A DNA stretch of 64,000 nt, taken from Bacteroidaceae bacterium (GTDB lineage: Bacteria; Bacteroidota; Bacteroidia; Bacteroidales; Bacteroidaceae). Positions 9,108 to 19,146 of the stretch are shown piece by piece; position 1 is the first letter of the stretch, and each line of letters begins with the position of its first letter. The stretch spans positions 62,001 to 126,000 of the forward strand of contig JAKSIV010000002.1 of assembly GCA_024398635.1 (NCBI GenBank), given 5' to 3'. Position numbers and translations under genes: made by a program. The notes under the pieces are model-generated. The model did no database searches, had not been told where the DNA came from, and saw only the letters and a program-made list of their open reading frames with translations.

Positions 9108-10235
9108 ATGGAGAGTGCTGAGGTCAGACATAGCGGTACGCCGATGAAAGTGCTGGTCAATTTCTGCCGGATCATACTTGGTCTGACATTCATGTTCTCC
9201 GGCATAGTCAAGGCCATTGACCCTATGGGCACTCAGATCAAGTTGACCGATTACCTCTATGCTTTCGGCATGGGCGGTTCAATTATCGAGTCGACACTTC
9301 TTATCCTGGCATGCATACTGGCCGGTTTTGAGATACTGATAGGCGCATACCAGTTGTTGGGAGCATTCACAAAAGGCACATCCCTGCTCACATTGCTCAT
9401 GATGTTGGCGTTCACCCCGCTTACCCTCTATCTGGCCATAAAGAATCCGGTACAGGATTGCGGCTGTTTCGGCGATGCTGTAGTGCTTACCAACTGGCAG
9501 ACTTTTTATAAGAATCTGTTCCTGCTGGCCCTGGCCGTTCTGGTGCTGGTGGGCCGCAAATATATCATACCTTTCGTGGTGGAGCGCAGTCAGTGGGTCA
9601 TAACGATATTCGTGGTAACGATATCGGTATGGTTCATGGTGACCAATATCACCCGACTGCCCTTATTGGACTTCAGACCCTACAAGGTGGGTACAGACCT
9701 GCGCAGTGAGGTTCAGAATAACAAAATGTCATTTGCGGACCTGTCAATCATGGACGCTGACATGAATGATGTGACAATGGATATTCTCAACGATTCCAGC
9801 TATACGTTCCTGCTTGTATCGCCTCACGTGGAGGATGCAAGCGAGAGTGACCTGGATCTGATAGACGATCTTTTTGACTATTGCGCATATTGGGGATATA
9901 ATATGATAGGAGTCACATCATCCGGAACCGATGCCGTCAGGCGCTGGACCGAGAATGCAGGTGCCGAGCTCAAGTTCATGTTTTGTGACGAGATACCCCT
10001 GCAGACTATGATCCGCTCCAATCCCGGACTGGTACTGATAAGCAACGGTGTACTGGTAAACAAATGGAGCCACTCGTACATACCGTCCGATGAGGAGCTG
10101 TCAGGGCCGCTGAATGAGATAAGCGTAGGGCTTGCGCCCGAACCGAGTCCGCTGCGTACTCCGTGGGCTGTGGCATTGATTTTTATCCTGCCGTTGCTCA
10201 TAATAGTACTGATAGACAGAGCAAGAGAATTGTAA
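9108..10235 (+). CDS. DoxX/MauE-like membrane protein with C-terminal thioredoxin-like region
   Basis: A 375-residue protein. The N-terminal part has four to five membrane spans and family motifs [17 protein letters not shown] and [11 protein letters not shown]; the paired Cys of CGCF are typical of DoxX/MauE relatives. After a further span near residues 160-180 there is a soluble domain. It resembles thioredoxin-fold proteins ([11 protein letters not shown], then [16 protein letters not shown]) but has no CxxC, so it is not an obvious oxidoreductase by itself. A last span lies at the C-terminus. It starts 3 bases after the DUF1599 gene. The function is not established. Confidence 0.8.
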   Translation: MESAEVRHSGTPMKVLVNFCRIILGLTFMFSGIVKAIDPMGTQIKLTDYLYAFGMGGSIIESTLLILACILAGFEILIGAYQLLGAFTKGTSLLTLLMMLAFTPLTLYLAIKNPVQDCGCFGDAVVLTNWQTFYKNLFLLALAVLVLVGRKYIIPFVVERSQWVITIFVVTISVWFMVTNITRLPLLDFRPYKVGTDLRSEVQNNKMSFADLSIMDADMNDVTMDILNDSSYTFLLVSPHVEDASESDLDLIDDLFDYCAYWGYNMIGVTSSGTDAVRRWTENAGAELKFMFCDEIPLQTMIRSNPGLVLISNGVLVNKWSHSYIPSDEELSGPLNEISVGLAPEPSPLRTPWAVALIFILPLLIIVLIDRAREL

Positions 10236-10260
10236 TAATAACACTTTAATACTTATTGAA

Positions 10261-11022
10261 ATGAGAAAGAAAATTGTTGCCGGAAACTGGAAGATGAACA
10301 AGACTCTCCAGGAAGGTATTGCTCTCGCTGAAGAGCTCAATCAGGTGTTGGCTGCCGATAAACCCAACTGTGATGTTGTTATCGGTACACCGTTTATTCA
10401 TCTTGCCAAGATATCTGATATCATTGACCACAAGGTTATCGGTCTTTCAGCCGAGAACTGCGCTGACAAGGAGTCTGGTGCTTATACCGGTGAGGTATCG
10501 GCCGCTATGGTAAAGTCAACAGGTGCCGAGTATGTAATCCTGGGTCACTCAGAGCGTCGTGAGTACTATCACGAGACCTATGAGATCCTCAAGGAGAAGG
10601 TGCTGCTTGCACTTGCCAACGGTCTTAAGGTTATCTTCTGCATCGGTGAGTCACTCGACGAGCGCGAGAAGGGTATCCAGAACCAGATCGTAAAGGCTGA
10701 GTTGGAGGGCTCAGTATTCAACCTGTCAGCCGATGAGTTCAAGAACATCACCATCGCCTACGAGCCCATCTGGGCTATCGGTACCGGTAAGACTGCTACT
10801 GCCGATCAGGCTGAGGAGATACACGCTTACATCCGTTCAGTCATTGCCGACAAGTACGGAAAGCAGATTGCCGAGGATACATCTATCCTCTACGGTGGCT
10901 CATGCAAGCCTTCAAATGCTGGTGAGCTTTTTGCAAAGCCCGACATCGACGGCGGCCTTATTGGCGGCGCTTCACTGAAGGTTGCTGATTTCAAGGGCAT
11001 CATCGACGCTTGGAAGAAATAA
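10261..11022 (+). CDS. tpiA: Triosephosphate isomerase
   Basis: Interconverts dihydroxyacetone phosphate and glyceraldehyde 3-phosphate in glycolysis. It has 253 residues. Catalytic marks are K11 in AGNWKMN, H96 in [10 protein letters not shown]168 in [12 protein letters not shown], and the phosphate-binding YGGSC and GLIGGASL loops. Codon choice is strongly biased, as expected for a highly expressed enzyme. It lies 25 bases after the DoxX-like gene; its end overlaps no plausible start, the next gene beginning at 11031. Confidence 0.97.
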   Translation: MRKKIVAGNWKMNKTLQEGIALAEELNQVLAADKPNCDVVIGTPFIHLAKISDIIDHKVIGLSAENCADKESGAYTGEVSAAMVKSTGAEYVILGHSERREYYHETYEILKEKVLLALANGLKVIFCIGESLDEREKGIQNQIVKAELEGSVFNLSADEFKNITIAYEPIWAIGTGKTATADQAEEIHAYIRSVIADKYGKQIAEDTSILYGGSCKPSNAGELFAKPDIDGGLIGGASLKVADFKGIIDAWKK

Positions 11023-11030
11023 AAAACAAT

Positions 11031-11480
11031 ATGAAAAAGACAGGATTGACACTATTCCTGCTTCTCTTTACAGCTCTGGCCAGCGCTCAGACCACGCTGG
11101 TCCAGGTGCTGGAGAGGGATATGCCGGGTAAGGGACAGATACGCATCGAGAGAGATGTGCGTCTGGACAGCCTTATCGGTACGGTTTCGGATGCTGAGTC
11201 CGGCACCAAGATCAAAGCCAGAGGATTCCGCATTCAGGTATTCGCAGGCAACAACACCCGTGCATCGAAAGAGAGGGCCAACGAGGTAGACCGTTACATA
11301 CGCGCCAAGTACCCTGATCTGTCGGTACACACCGAATTCAAAAACCCGCGCTGGCTCTGCACGGTAGGTGATTTCCTCTATTATGAGGAGGCCTATGAGA
11401 CCCTGCGCAAACTCAGAAAAGAAATGCCTTATAAAGGCATGATCATTTTACGCAATCAGGAGATAACAATTCCGTTATGA
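11031..11480 (+). CDS. Secreted SPOR-domain protein
   Basis: A 149-residue exported protein. The start at ATG 11031 gives a clean signal sequence ([19 protein letters not shown]). The C-terminal half reads [20 protein letters not shown] followed by [16 protein letters not shown] and a YxxA/LRKEMP ending, which fits a SPOR peptidoglycan-binding domain. An alternative upstream start at 11010 lies inside tpiA and would put charged residues before the signal sequence. Its stop overlaps the folE start by 4 bases (ATGA), so the two are translationally coupled. Confidence 0.85.
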   Translation: MKKTGLTLFLLLFTALASAQTTLVQVLERDMPGKGQIRIERDVRLDSLIGTVSDAESGTKIKARGFRIQVFAGNNTRASKERANEVDRYIRAKYPDLSVHTEFKNPRWLCTVGDFLYYEEAYETLRKLRKEMPYKGMIILRNQEITIPL

Positions 11481-12073
11481 GTTCACTGATACCCTATTCC
11501 GACGAGAATTCCGAGAAGTTTCTGGCGCTCAAGAAGCACTATGAGGAGATACTTAAACTTATAGAGCCCGATGCAGGCCGTGAGGGCCTGGTCCGTACGC
11601 CGCTGCGTGTGGCCAAGACGCTTCTGGATTTTACGAGCGGGTATGAGATGGACCCTGCCGCCATCCTTAAATCAGCAATGTTCAAGGAGGATTACAGGCA
11701 GATGGTCATAGTAAAGGATATTGACTTTTATTCTCTCTGTGAGCATCACATGCTGCCCTTCTATGGCAAGGCTCACGTGGCATATATCCCCAATGGTTAT
11801 ATAACAGGACTCAGCAAGATTGCCCGTGTGGTAGATGTGTTCGCACGTCGCCTTCAGGTGCAGGAACGCATGACATCACAAATCAAGGATTGCATTCAGG
11901 AGACCCTCCAGCCGCTTGGTGTGATGGTTGTCATAGAGGCCAGCCACATGTGCATGCAGATGCGCGGCGTGGAGAAGCAGAACTCAGTTACCACCACATC
12001 TGATTTTACCGGAGCATTCAACCAGGCAAAGACCCGCGAGGAGTTCATGAACCTGATAGCTCCCCGTAAATAA
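11477..12073 (+). CDS. folE: GTP cyclohydrolase I
   Basis: FolE catalyses the first step of tetrahydrofolate/pterin synthesis, turning GTP into dihydroneopterin triphosphate. The 198-residue protein has the zinc and catalytic motif [20 protein letters not shown] and the later [15 protein letters not shown] with the second zinc cysteine. It is the last gene of the DUF1599-DoxX-tpiA-SPOR-folE run and converges on dnaG with a 3-base gap. Confidence 0.96.
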   Translation: MSSLIPYSDENSEKFLALKKHYEEILKLIEPDAGREGLVRTPLRVAKTLLDFTSGYEMDPAAILKSAMFKEDYRQMVIVKDIDFYSLCEHHMLPFYGKAHVAYIPNGYITGLSKIARVVDVFARRLQVQERMTSQIKDCIQETLQPLGVMVVIEASHMCMQMRGVEKQNSVTTTSDFTGAFNQAKTREEFMNLIAPRK

Positions 12074-12076
12074 TCC

Positions 12077-14122
12077 TTATAGATTGACAACGCGGTCGCC
12101 CAGGATGCGGGAGAGTTCGGAGCGGGCGGCCAGGAGCTGCTGATAGCGGCGCTGAAGTTCCATGAGTTTATCCGGTGACTCAAGGGTAGCAGGATCCTGC
12201 ATCTGTTTTTCTACATCTTTTATCTCAATGCGCAGCACCTCCATCTGGTAGTCTGCCATGATGTGGCGGGTAAGCTGCAGCAGGCGCTGTCCGTCCTCGA
12301 CTGGTTTGTTGTCCTTGAATATGGCGCTCAGCTGGTAGCGCTCCTCCATCAGGCTGGCGGCTGTGAGGCTTACGAATGTCTCAGGGTGCGACATGAAGAA
12401 CTTCTCGGCATTGAAATCCTGCTCCTCAACATGCTCGGCCATTTGCTCCACAAAACGTCTGTAAACGGGGTGTCGCAGTTCCAGCCCGTCATTTTGGAGA
12501 GACTGTACTATGAACTGTCCAACGGTTATGGGCATTTCCTGACCCTCTTCATTCTCAAACAGTCCCATCACCTTGCCGCCGTACCTTACTATGAGTTGTG
12601 AGAGCAGACGCTCCTTATCCATCATGGGACCGAATCCCTCGCGTTTGAGTGCGCGCACCTGCTGACGCAGCCTGTCCTCGGCCGATATCTCAGGCTCGGG
12701 TACTGGTTCTGCCGGGGCCTCCGGATTCTCTGTTTCTGCAACCGGTGTTTCCTGATTTTGCCCGTTTTCATCGGATGATTGGGGCTGACGCTGGGGCTGT
12801 GGGGCAGCCTGTGCCTGCTCGCGCTGACGGCGGTTGACGTCGTTTATGAGCAGACGCTCGTCAATCTTCATTATCTGGCTGCACTCGGTGATATAGACTG
12901 AGCGCACAATGGGATCCTGTATGACCGATATGCTCTGCGTGATGCTCTTGATAAGCTCGCTGCGGCTGTAGGGATCATCGGCCGCATCCTCCATCAGGAG
13001 GTTGACCTTGAAGCGGATGAAATCCACCTGATGAGTATCGATGTACTTCTGGAACTCAGTGGCGCTGCGGCCCTGTGCAAAGCTGTCGGGGTCCTCGCCG
13101 TCGGGCAGCAGCAGGACCTTTACGTTCATGCCCTCGGCCAGCAGCATGTCGATGCCGCGCAGGGAGGCCTTGATGCCGGCCTTGTCACCGTCATAGAGTA
13201 CGGTGATGTTGTTGGTAAAACGGTGTATCAGGCGTATCTGACCGGGAGTGAGCGACGTGCCGCTTGATGCAACCACGTTCTCGACTCCGCTCTGGTACAT
13301 GCTTATGACATCGGCATAACCCTCAACTAAGAAACAGCGGTCCTTGCGTACTATGGCCTGCTTGGCCTGATAGAGTCCGTAAAGCTCGCGGCTCTTGGAG
13401 TATATCACTGACTCGGGTGAGTTTACGTATTTGGCCACCTTGACATCGGAGCTCATTATCCGGCCGCCAAAGGCAACCACCTTGCCCGAAATGGAGTGGA
13501 CCGGGAATATCACACGGCCGTGAAAGCGGTCACGCAGCTGTCCGTCGTTCTCGCGCTCGTAGCAGAGTCCTGTCTTTATGAGATTCTCCTTGGTGTAGCC
13601 TTTGGCCAATGCGGCGCGGGCCAGGGCATCGGGCTCATCGGGACAGTAACCCAGGAAAAACTTGTCCAGTATGTCGTCGCGGAATCCGCGTTTGCGGAAA
13701 TAGGCAAGGCCTATGGCGCGTCCCTTCTCGGTGTTGAGCAGGGTGTCCTTGAAGAAATCCAGCGCAAACTGGTTGGTGATGAACATAGACTCACGCTCGT
13801 TCTGCAGAGCCTTCTCGGAGTCTGTCATCTCACGCTTGCGGAACGGTATGCCGTACTTGTTGGCAAGCCACTCGGCCGCGTCCTGGAATGACATCTGCTC
13901 GTGCTCCATCAGGAAATGGATGGCGTTGCCGCCCTTACCGCAGCTGAAACATTTGCATATGCCTTTGGACGGAGAGACGTAGAATGAGGGGGTTTTCTCA
14001 TTGTGGAAAGGACACAGACCTACATAGTTGACGCCACGTCTGCGTAACGTCACGAATTCTGATACCACATCGACAATGTTGGCGGCATCGAGAATCTTTT
14101 CTATGGTGAGTTGGTCAACCAT
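12077..14122 (-). CDS. dnaG: DNA primase
   Basis: Synthesises RNA primers at the replication fork. It has 681 residues. The N-terminal CHC2 zinc finger uses C37, H40, C58 and C61. The RNA polymerase core follows, then a TOPRIM domain near 260-345 (EGYADVISMYQSGVENVVASS, LYDGDKAGIKAS). A Gln/Pro/Glu-rich linker near 430-480 separates the core from the C-terminal helicase-interacting domain. The linker is low complexity and probably unstructured. It is transcribed on its own from the promoter at 14145-14152. Confidence 0.96.
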   Translation of the reverse strand: MVDQLTIEKILDAANIVDVVSEFVTLRRRGVNYVGLCPFHNEKTPSFYVSPSKGICKCFSCGKGGNAIHFLMEHEQMSFQDAAEWLANKYGIPFRKREMTDSEKALQNERESMFITNQFALDFFKDTLLNTEKGRAIGLAYFRKRGFRDDILDKFFLGYCPDEPDALARAALAKGYTKENLIKTGLCYERENDGQLRDRFHGRVIFPVHSISGKVVAFGGRIMSSDVKVAKYVNSPESVIYSKSRELYGLYQAKQAIVRKDRCFLVEGYADVISMYQSGVENVVASSGTSLTPGQIRLIHRFTNNITVLYDGDKAGIKASLRGIDMLLAEGMNVKVLLLPDGEDPDSFAQGRSATEFQKYIDTHQVDFIRFKVNLLMEDAADDPYSRSELIKSITQSISVIQDPIVRSVYITECSQIMKIDERLLINDVNRRQREQAQAAPQPQRQPQSSDENGQNQETPVAETENPEAPAEPVPEPEISAEDRLRQQVRALKREGFGPMMDKERLLSQLIVRYGGKVMGLFENEEGQEMPITVGQFIVQSLQNDGLELRHPVYRRFVEQMAEHVEEQDFNAEKFFMSHPETFVSLTAASLMEERYQLSAIFKDNKPVEDGQRLLQLTRHIMADYQMEVLRIEIKDVEKQMQDPATLESPDKLMELQRRYQQLLAARSELSRILGDRVVNL

Positions 14123-14144
14123 TTCCAGGCAAGTGTATTGATGC

Positions 14145-14152
14145 CAAAATTA
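14145..14152 (-). promoter_or_regulatory. dnaG promoter, -7 box
   Basis: On the minus strand this reads TAATTTTG, an exact match to TAnnTTTG, about 25 bases before the dnaG start codon. A partial -33 box (GTTC) lies 20 bases upstream at 14173-14176. Confidence 0.55.
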
Positions 14153-14273
14153 CAAAAAAATCCCTTCTTAATGAACAGATGTGACGCATTGAAATCTTTT
14201 TAAATAATATTTACATAATGATGATTGGAGTTAGCGGGAAAATCATTTATTTTGTAGACGTAAACCATACGAT

Positions 14274-14702
14274 ATGGAGACAAACAGCAAACCTTACAAA
14301 ATCAGGGAGAAGGCCGCTAAGGATGCAGATTACAGGGACCTTATCCGTGCAGAACTGGCAGATGAACTCTATGACGGGATTCTGACAATTGTCGTGGCAC
14401 AGAAAAAGTACCGAGATCCCGATTATTCTGCCAAGCAGCTGGCCGAAGACCTTAAGACCAACCCCAGGTATCTGTCGGCCGTGATCAACTCAAGATTCGG
14501 AATGAATTATTCCAGTCTGGTGAACGAATTCAGAGTGCGTGATGCTGCCAACATGCTTACCGATAAACGCTATCTGGATCTTACAATGGATGAGATAGGA
14601 CGTAAGGCGGGTTTTGCCAACCGCCAGAGTTTCTATGCTGCATTCTTCAAGGAGAAGGGCGAGGCCCCTCACCAATTTAAGAAACGCCTTCTCGACAAGT
14701 GA
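14274..14702 (+). CDS. Free-standing AraC-type helix-turn-helix protein
   Basis: A 142-residue cytoplasmic protein. Residues from about 50 onward form the two-helix-turn-helix DNA-binding unit of AraC/XylS proteins: YSAKQLAEDLKTNPRYLSAV as the first and LTMDEIGRKAGFANRQSFYA as the second, ending in the typical F..KG..P..FKK. There is no sensor, receiver or sugar-binding domain. The roughly 45 N-terminal residues are charged and helical. This resembles the DNA-binding tail of Bacteroidetes hybrid two-component regulators, but standing alone. The target is unknown. Confidence 0.82.
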   Translation: METNSKPYKIREKAAKDADYRDLIRAELADELYDGILTIVVAQKKYRDPDYSAKQLAEDLKTNPRYLSAVINSRFGMNYSSLVNEFRVRDAANMLTDKRYLDLTMDEIGRKAGFANRQSFYAAFFKEKGEAPHQFKKRLLDK

Positions 14703-14732
14703 TATAAGGGTCCTGAAACTATCCGCCAAGAG

Positions 14733-15293
14733 ATGTCTGTACAGGAGAGAATCCTAGAGATAAAGCAGAAACTGAGACTGAATATGAACGGTGTGGCCTC
14801 CACAGGAATGAGGGAGGCGGGCATCGGATACAAGCTTAATTTCGGCATAAGGATTCCGGAGCTAAAGCAGATAGCTTCAGAGACAGGAAAGGATGCAGAA
14901 CTTGCTGCGGCTCTATGGAAAGAGGATGTCCGCGAATGCAGGATTCTTGCGGCACTTGTCTATCCGGAGGAGCAGTTCATGCCTGACATGGCTGACCTTT
15001 GGATTGAACAGATTGAGTTCCCTGATTTGGCCGAAATGTGCTCAATGTACCTTTTCAGCCGGATGCAGGGAGCTGCTGAGGCGGCATTCCGATGGATTGC
15101 CTCCGACAATGCGATGGCCCGTTATTGCGGTTTCCTCACGTTGGCTCACCTGCTGCGTGGAGGGCGCGAGATGGGGCCTCGTTATGTGCAGGAGCTCAAG
15201 GACCAGGCCACGGCAGCCATCAACGGCACGGACATAATGTGCTCGCAGGCTGCAAGAACGGTACTGGACCGTTTGGAGACTGAGAATGGATAA
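14733..15293 (+). CDS. AlkD-like DNA alkylation repair family protein
   Basis: A 186-residue all-helical protein. The pattern YKLNFGIRIPELKQIA, LWKEDVRECRILAA, WIEQIEFPDLAEMCSMYLF and MARYCGFLTLAHLL fits the HEAT-like repeats of the DNA alkylation repair (AlkC/AlkD) superfamily. It is shorter than Bacillus AlkD, and I cannot confirm the catalytic Trp/Asp pair, so glycosylase activity is uncertain. It overlaps the following Fur-family gene by 8 bases. Confidence 0.7.
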   Translation: MSVQERILEIKQKLRLNMNGVASTGMREAGIGYKLNFGIRIPELKQIASETGKDAELAAALWKEDVRECRILAALVYPEEQFMPDMADLWIEQIEFPDLAEMCSMYLFSRMQGAAEAAFRWIASDNAMARYCGFLTLAHLLRGGREMGPRYVQELKDQATAAINGTDIMCSQAARTVLDRLETENG

Positions 15294-15780
15294 GGCGGAC
15301 GGATTAGCCCAGGCGCGTCAGAATCTGGCCGATTATCTGCGCCTTAACTCTCTCAGGAACACTCCGGAGCGGAATGCCTTGCTCGAGGCCATTTATTCGG
15401 CCGATGCCCCGGTCCAGGCCGAGGAGTTGGCCAAGGTTATGTCCGAGGGCCGCAGGCTTAGGATAAGCCGTGCAACGGTATATAACAACCTGAGTTTATT
15501 TGAGGATGCCGGGCTGGTTCGTAAGGTCTTCCAGGATGACAGGATCCTGTTTGAGAGGACTGACAAGAGCAAGGGCGTCATCAGGTTGGTATGCGACGGA
15601 TGCGGTAAGGTCACTGAGATGAGCGGTGACAAGTTGCGCCGTCAGATAGCGCAGTTGCGTACCCGCCGTTTCAATGCGGTAGGTTGGGAATTGAGGATAT
15701 ACGGGTTGTGCAGCAAATGCACTGCAGAACTCAAACGGAAACAGAACAGGTTGAATAAAAAAGATAAAGACAAGAAATGA
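15286..15780 (+). CDS. Fur-family transcriptional regulator
   Basis: A 164-residue metal- or peroxide-responsive repressor. The winged helix is at RISRATVYNNLSLFEDAGLV. The structural zinc site is two CxxC pairs, CDGC near residue 105 and CSKC near 145. The HxHxH-rich sensing site of classical Fur is not obvious, since the stretch after the DNA-binding domain reads RTDKSKGVIRLVCDGC, so its ligand could differ. It overlaps the AlkD-like gene upstream and purA downstream (ATGA), which makes a tight three-gene unit. Confidence 0.85.
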   Translation: MDKADGLAQARQNLADYLRLNSLRNTPERNALLEAIYSADAPVQAEELAKVMSEGRRLRISRATVYNNLSLFEDAGLVRKVFQDDRILFERTDKSKGVIRLVCDGCGKVTEMSGDKLRRQIAQLRTRRFNAVGWELRIYGLCSKCTAELKRKQNRLNKKDKDKK

Positions 15781-17051
15781 AAACAGAGAAGATTGATGTC
15801 CTTCTGGGACTGCAATGGGGTGATGAAGGTAAGGGTAAGGTTGTGGATGTGCTCACACCGCGTTATGATGTTGTGGCACGTTTCCAGGGCGGTCCCAACG
15901 CCGGTCATACACTGATTTTCGACGGAAAGAAATTCGTGCTCAAGTCCATTCCTTCGGGAGTGTTCCAGGGCAACAAACAGAATATCATAGGCAACGGAAT
16001 GGTGCTTGACGCCGCTCTGTTCAAGGCCGAGGCAGAGGCACTTGAGGCCGCAGGCATAGACCTTAAGAACCGTCTGCTCATATCCAAGAAGGCACACCTG
16101 ATACTGCCTACCCACCGTCTTCTTGACAGCGCCCTTGAAGCATCGAAAGGTTCAAGCAAGGTAGGAACCACAGGCCGTGGCATCGGTCCTACATATACTG
16201 ATAAAGTGGCCCGCACAGGTGTTCGCGCAGGTGATTTGCTGCGCCCCGACTTTGAGGAGCGTTACGCTGCCGCACGTGCAGCCCATGAGCGCACACTCAA
16301 GAGCCTCAACTTCGAGTATGACCTGGCTCCGCTGGAGAAAGCATGGCGTGAGGGCATAGAGTATATGAAACTGTTCAAGTTCGTGGACAGCGAGCATTTC
16401 GTTGCCAACCTTCTTGGTGAGGGCAAGACCATTCTTTGTGAGGGAGCCCAGGGAACCATGCTGGATATAGACTTCGGCTCATATCCGTTTGTAACCTCAT
16501 CCAACACCATCTGCGCAGGTGCCTGCACCGGTCTGGGCGTGGCTCCGCGTAACATTGGCAAGGTTTACGGTATCATGAAAGCCTACTGCACCCGCGTGGG
16601 CAGCGGTCCTTTCCCCACCGAGCTGTTCGATGCCGATGGTGAGAAGCTCTCTGACCGCGGTCAGGAGTTCGGTGCCGTAACTGGACGTCGCCGTCGCTGC
16701 GGTTGGGTTGACCTGGTAGCCCTACGTTATGCAGTACGTCTGAACGGTGTGACAGACCTTATCCTGATGAAGAGTGACGTACTTGATGTGTTCCCCACAA
16801 TCAAGGCCTGCGTAGCTTACAAGCTGCCTGACGGAACCCAGACTGATGAGTTCCCGTTTGACTGCGAGGGTGTAGAGCCCATCTATGAGGAGTTGCCCGG
16901 TTGGCAGACAGACCTCACCAAGGTACAGGATGAGGATGAATTCCCCGAAGAGTTCAACAACTACATAACCTTCCTGGAGGAGTATCTTGAGACTCCGGTA
17001 TCAATAGTATCGGTAGGTCCTGACCGCCACCAGACAATCGTTCGCGAGTAA
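15777..17051 (+). CDS. purA: Adenylosuccinate synthetase
   Basis: First committed step from IMP to AMP: joins aspartate to IMP using GTP. The 424-residue protein has the P-loop GLQWGDEGKGK near residues 10-20, FQGGPNAGHT, GTTGRGIGPTY, and the GTVTGRRRR-like arginine-rich IMP-binding segment (here GAVTGRRRRCGW). It is translationally coupled to the preceding Fur gene by a 4-base overlap and followed 2 bases later by a protease gene. Confidence 0.97.
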   Translation: MKTEKIDVLLGLQWGDEGKGKVVDVLTPRYDVVARFQGGPNAGHTLIFDGKKFVLKSIPSGVFQGNKQNIIGNGMVLDAALFKAEAEALEAAGIDLKNRLLISKKAHLILPTHRLLDSALEASKGSSKVGTTGRGIGPTYTDKVARTGVRAGDLLRPDFEERYAAARAAHERTLKSLNFEYDLAPLEKAWREGIEYMKLFKFVDSEHFVANLLGEGKTILCEGAQGTMLDIDFGSYPFVTSSNTICAGACTGLGVAPRNIGKVYGIMKAYCTRVGSGPFPTELFDADGEKLSDRGQEFGAVTGRRRRCGWVDLVALRYAVRLNGVTDLILMKSDVLDVFPTIKACVAYKLPDGTQTDEFPFDCEGVEPIYEELPGWQTDLTKVQDEDEFPEEFNNYITFLEEYLETPVSIVSVGPDRHQTIVRE

Positions 17052-17053
17052 TA

Positions 17054-17764
17054 ATGGCAGAGTATGGCGTGGGTATGACCCCGTATGCATTCTATTGGAT
17101 CCTTTTCATCGTTATAGCCGTAATGAGCTATACGGTGCAGGGTAATCTCAAGCGCAAGTTTGATAAATACTCCAAGGTTCCCACCCGTGACGGCAGCAGC
17201 GGTTACGAGGTAGCCTGTCGTATGCTTGCCGATTATGGTATATCGGGAGTAAAGATAACCTGCGTGGAGGGACAGCTTACAGACCATTACAACCCTGAGA
17301 CCAACACGGTCAACCTGAGCAAGGATGTCTATTACGGCCGAAGCATGATGGCAGCCGCCGTTGCCGCCCATGAGTGCGGACATGCCGTGCAGCATGCCAA
17401 GGACTATGCGCCCGTCAAGATGCGCTCGGCTCTGGTGCCCGTAGTCCAGTTCTCGTCATCGATCGTGACATGGATACTGCTTATGGGTATCATGGTGGTT
17501 GAGGTGTTCCCGGGTCTGATGCTGGCCGGTATCGCGCTGTTTGCCCTGACCACCCTGTTCAGTTTCGTGACACTTCCTGTCGAGGTTGATGCCAGCAGCC
17601 GTGCATTGGCTTGGATCAAAAGCTACAGCAATTCTGACAGCCAGACTCTGGCAGCAGCTCAGGATGCCCTCAAGGCAGCAGCCTACACATACGTAGTTGC
17701 TGCAGTAAGCTCGTTGGGTACGTTGATTTACTACATAATGATTTTTTCATCAAGAAGACGCTGA
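17054..17764 (+). CDS. YugP-type membrane zinc metallopeptidase
   Basis: A 236-residue membrane protein with an N-terminal span (about 10-28), the zinc motif HECGH at 106-110, and two or three more spans from about residue 132 on. The conserved [19 protein letters not shown] and [10 protein letters not shown] segments mark the YugP family of putative neutral zinc peptidases. The active site would lie at the membrane face. The substrate is unknown. It sits 2 bases after purA and 5 bases before hisS. Confidence 0.88.
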   Translation: MAEYGVGMTPYAFYWILFIVIAVMSYTVQGNLKRKFDKYSKVPTRDGSSGYEVACRMLADYGISGVKITCVEGQLTDHYNPETNTVNLSKDVYYGRSMMAAAVAAHECGHAVQHAKDYAPVKMRSALVPVVQFSSSIVTWILLMGIMVVEVFPGLMLAGIALFALTTLFSFVTLPVEVDASSRALAWIKSYSNSDSQTLAAAQDALKAAAYTYVVAAVSSLGTLIYYIMIFSSRRR

Positions 17765-17769
17765 TACAA

Positions 17770-19131
17770 ATGAAACCGTCAATTCCAAAAGGCACGCGTG
17801 ACTTCACCCCCGTGGAGATGGCACGCCGTAATTACATATTTGATACCATCCGCGGAGTGTTCCGCCTGTTCGGTTACAGCCATATAGAGACCCCTTCGAT
17901 GGAGAACCTCTCCACCCTTATGGGCAAGTACGGCGAGGAGGGCGACAAACTCCTTTTCAAGATCCAGAACTCAGGTGATTACATGAGTGGCCTGACTGAT
18001 GAGGAGCTGCTTTCACGCAACAGCCTCAAGTTGGCATCCAAGTTCTGCGAAAAGGGACTCCGCTACGATCTCACAGTGCCATTCGCACGTTTCGTGGTAA
18101 TGCATCGCGAGGAGCTTCAATTCCCCTTCAAACGTTTCCAGATACAGCCTGTATGGCGTGCTGACCGCCCCCAGAAAGGCCGTTACCGCGAGTTCTACCA
18201 GTGCGATGCCGATGTAGTAGGCAGTGACTCGCTGCTCTATGAGATTGAGCTCATCCAGATGATAGATATGGTATTCAGCAAGTTCGGCGTTCGCGTTGCC
18301 ATCAAGCTGAATAACCGTAAGATACTGGCCGGCATTGCCGAGAGCATCGGCCAGGCCGATAAGATTGTGGATATAACAGTTGCAATTGATAAGCTTGACA
18401 AGATAGGCCTGGACGGCGTGAATGCCGAGTTGGCCGATAAGGGTCTGCCCCAGGACGCAATAAACAAGCTGCAGCCCATAATCAAGCTGACCGGCTCCAA
18501 TAGCCAGAAACTTGATACCATTGCAACCGTGCTGGCCGGCAGCGAGAACGGACTTAAGGGAGTAGAGGAGTGCCGCTTCATCCTGGACGGCGCCACCAAG
18601 TTGGGACTCAACAACCAGCTGGAGCTGGATTTGACTCTGGCTCGCGGACTCAACTACTACACCGGTGCCATCTTTGAGGTCAAGGCACTTGACGTAGAGA
18701 TAGGCTCCATAAGCGGTGGCGGACGTTATGATAACCTTACCGGCATATTCGGACTTCCGGGTGTGAGCGGCGTGGGCATATCGTTCGGTGCAGACCGTAT
18801 CTATGACGTGCTGACTCAGCTCGACCTCTATCCCAAAGAGGCACAGGGCGGCGTTAAGGTGCTTTTCCTGAACCTGGGAGAGCAGGAGGCTGCATTCTGC
18901 ATGGGTCTGCTTGCACAGCTGCGCGCGCATGGCATATCGGCCGAGATATATCCCGATGCCGCCAAGATGAAGAAGCAGATGTCATACGCCAATGCCGGTG
19001 CTGTTCCCTACGTGGCAATAGTAGGCAGCGACGAGCTGGCACAAGGCGTAGTGACACTCAAAGATATGCAGACTGGTGAACAACGCACAATGGGGTCTGA
19101 CCCCTTTGTGTCTTTTTTCACCGAAAAATGA
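17770..19131 (+). CDS. hisS: Histidyl-tRNA synthetase
   Basis: Charges tRNA-His. It has 453 residues. Class II motif 1 is near the N-terminus ([18 protein letters not shown]) and motif 2 is [12 protein letters not shown], followed by [20 protein letters not shown]. The histidine-A signature is [15 protein letters not shown], and motif 3 is GGGRYDNL with [13 protein letters not shown]. The last 13 residues (from the Met of ATG at 19090: MGSDPF, then VSFFTEK) are encoded by a palindromic hairpin with a U-tract. This is an odd tail for the family and suggests the element replaced the native C-terminus. Confidence 0.96.
   Translation: MKPSIPKGTRDFTPVEMARRNYIFDTIRGVFRLFGYSHIETPSMENLSTLMGKYGEEGDKLLFKIQNSGDYMSGLTDEELLSRNSLKLASKFCEKGLRYDLTVPFARFVVMHREELQFPFKRFQIQPVWRADRPQKGRYREFYQCDADVVGSDSLLYEIELIQMIDMVFSKFGVRVAIKLNNRKILAGIAESIGQADKIVDITVAIDKLDKIGLDGVNAELADKGLPQDAINKLQPIIKLTGSNSQKLDTIATVLAGSENGLKGVEECRFILDGATKLGLNNQLELDLTLARGLNYYTGAIFEVKALDVEIGSISGGGRYDNLTGIFGLPGVSGVGISFGADRIYDVLTQLDLYPKEAQGGVKVLFLNLGEQEAAFCMGLLAQLRAHGISAEIYPDAAKMKKQMSYANAGAVPYVAIVGSDELAQGVVTLKDMQTGEQRTMGSDPFVSFFTEK
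19086..19118 (+). terminator. Terminator-like hairpin inside the hisS 3' end (palindromic element)
   Basis: CACAA (19086-19090) pairs with TTGTG (19106-19110) around the palindrome GGGGTCTGACCCC (19092-19104), with one T-T mismatch. TCTTTTTT follows at 19111-19118. This has the form of an intrinsic terminator but lies before the hisS stop codon at 19129. Full termination would yield a non-stop mRNA, so it is either weak, acts on another strand or condition, or is a mobile palindrome. Confidence 0.55.
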
Positions 19132-19146
19132 TTCACAAAAGGCTAG

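Noticed and set aside
18013..18930. 305-codon minus-strand frame opposite hisS
   Set aside because: It is a complement of well-conserved hisS sequence and its product has low-complexity, non-family composition.
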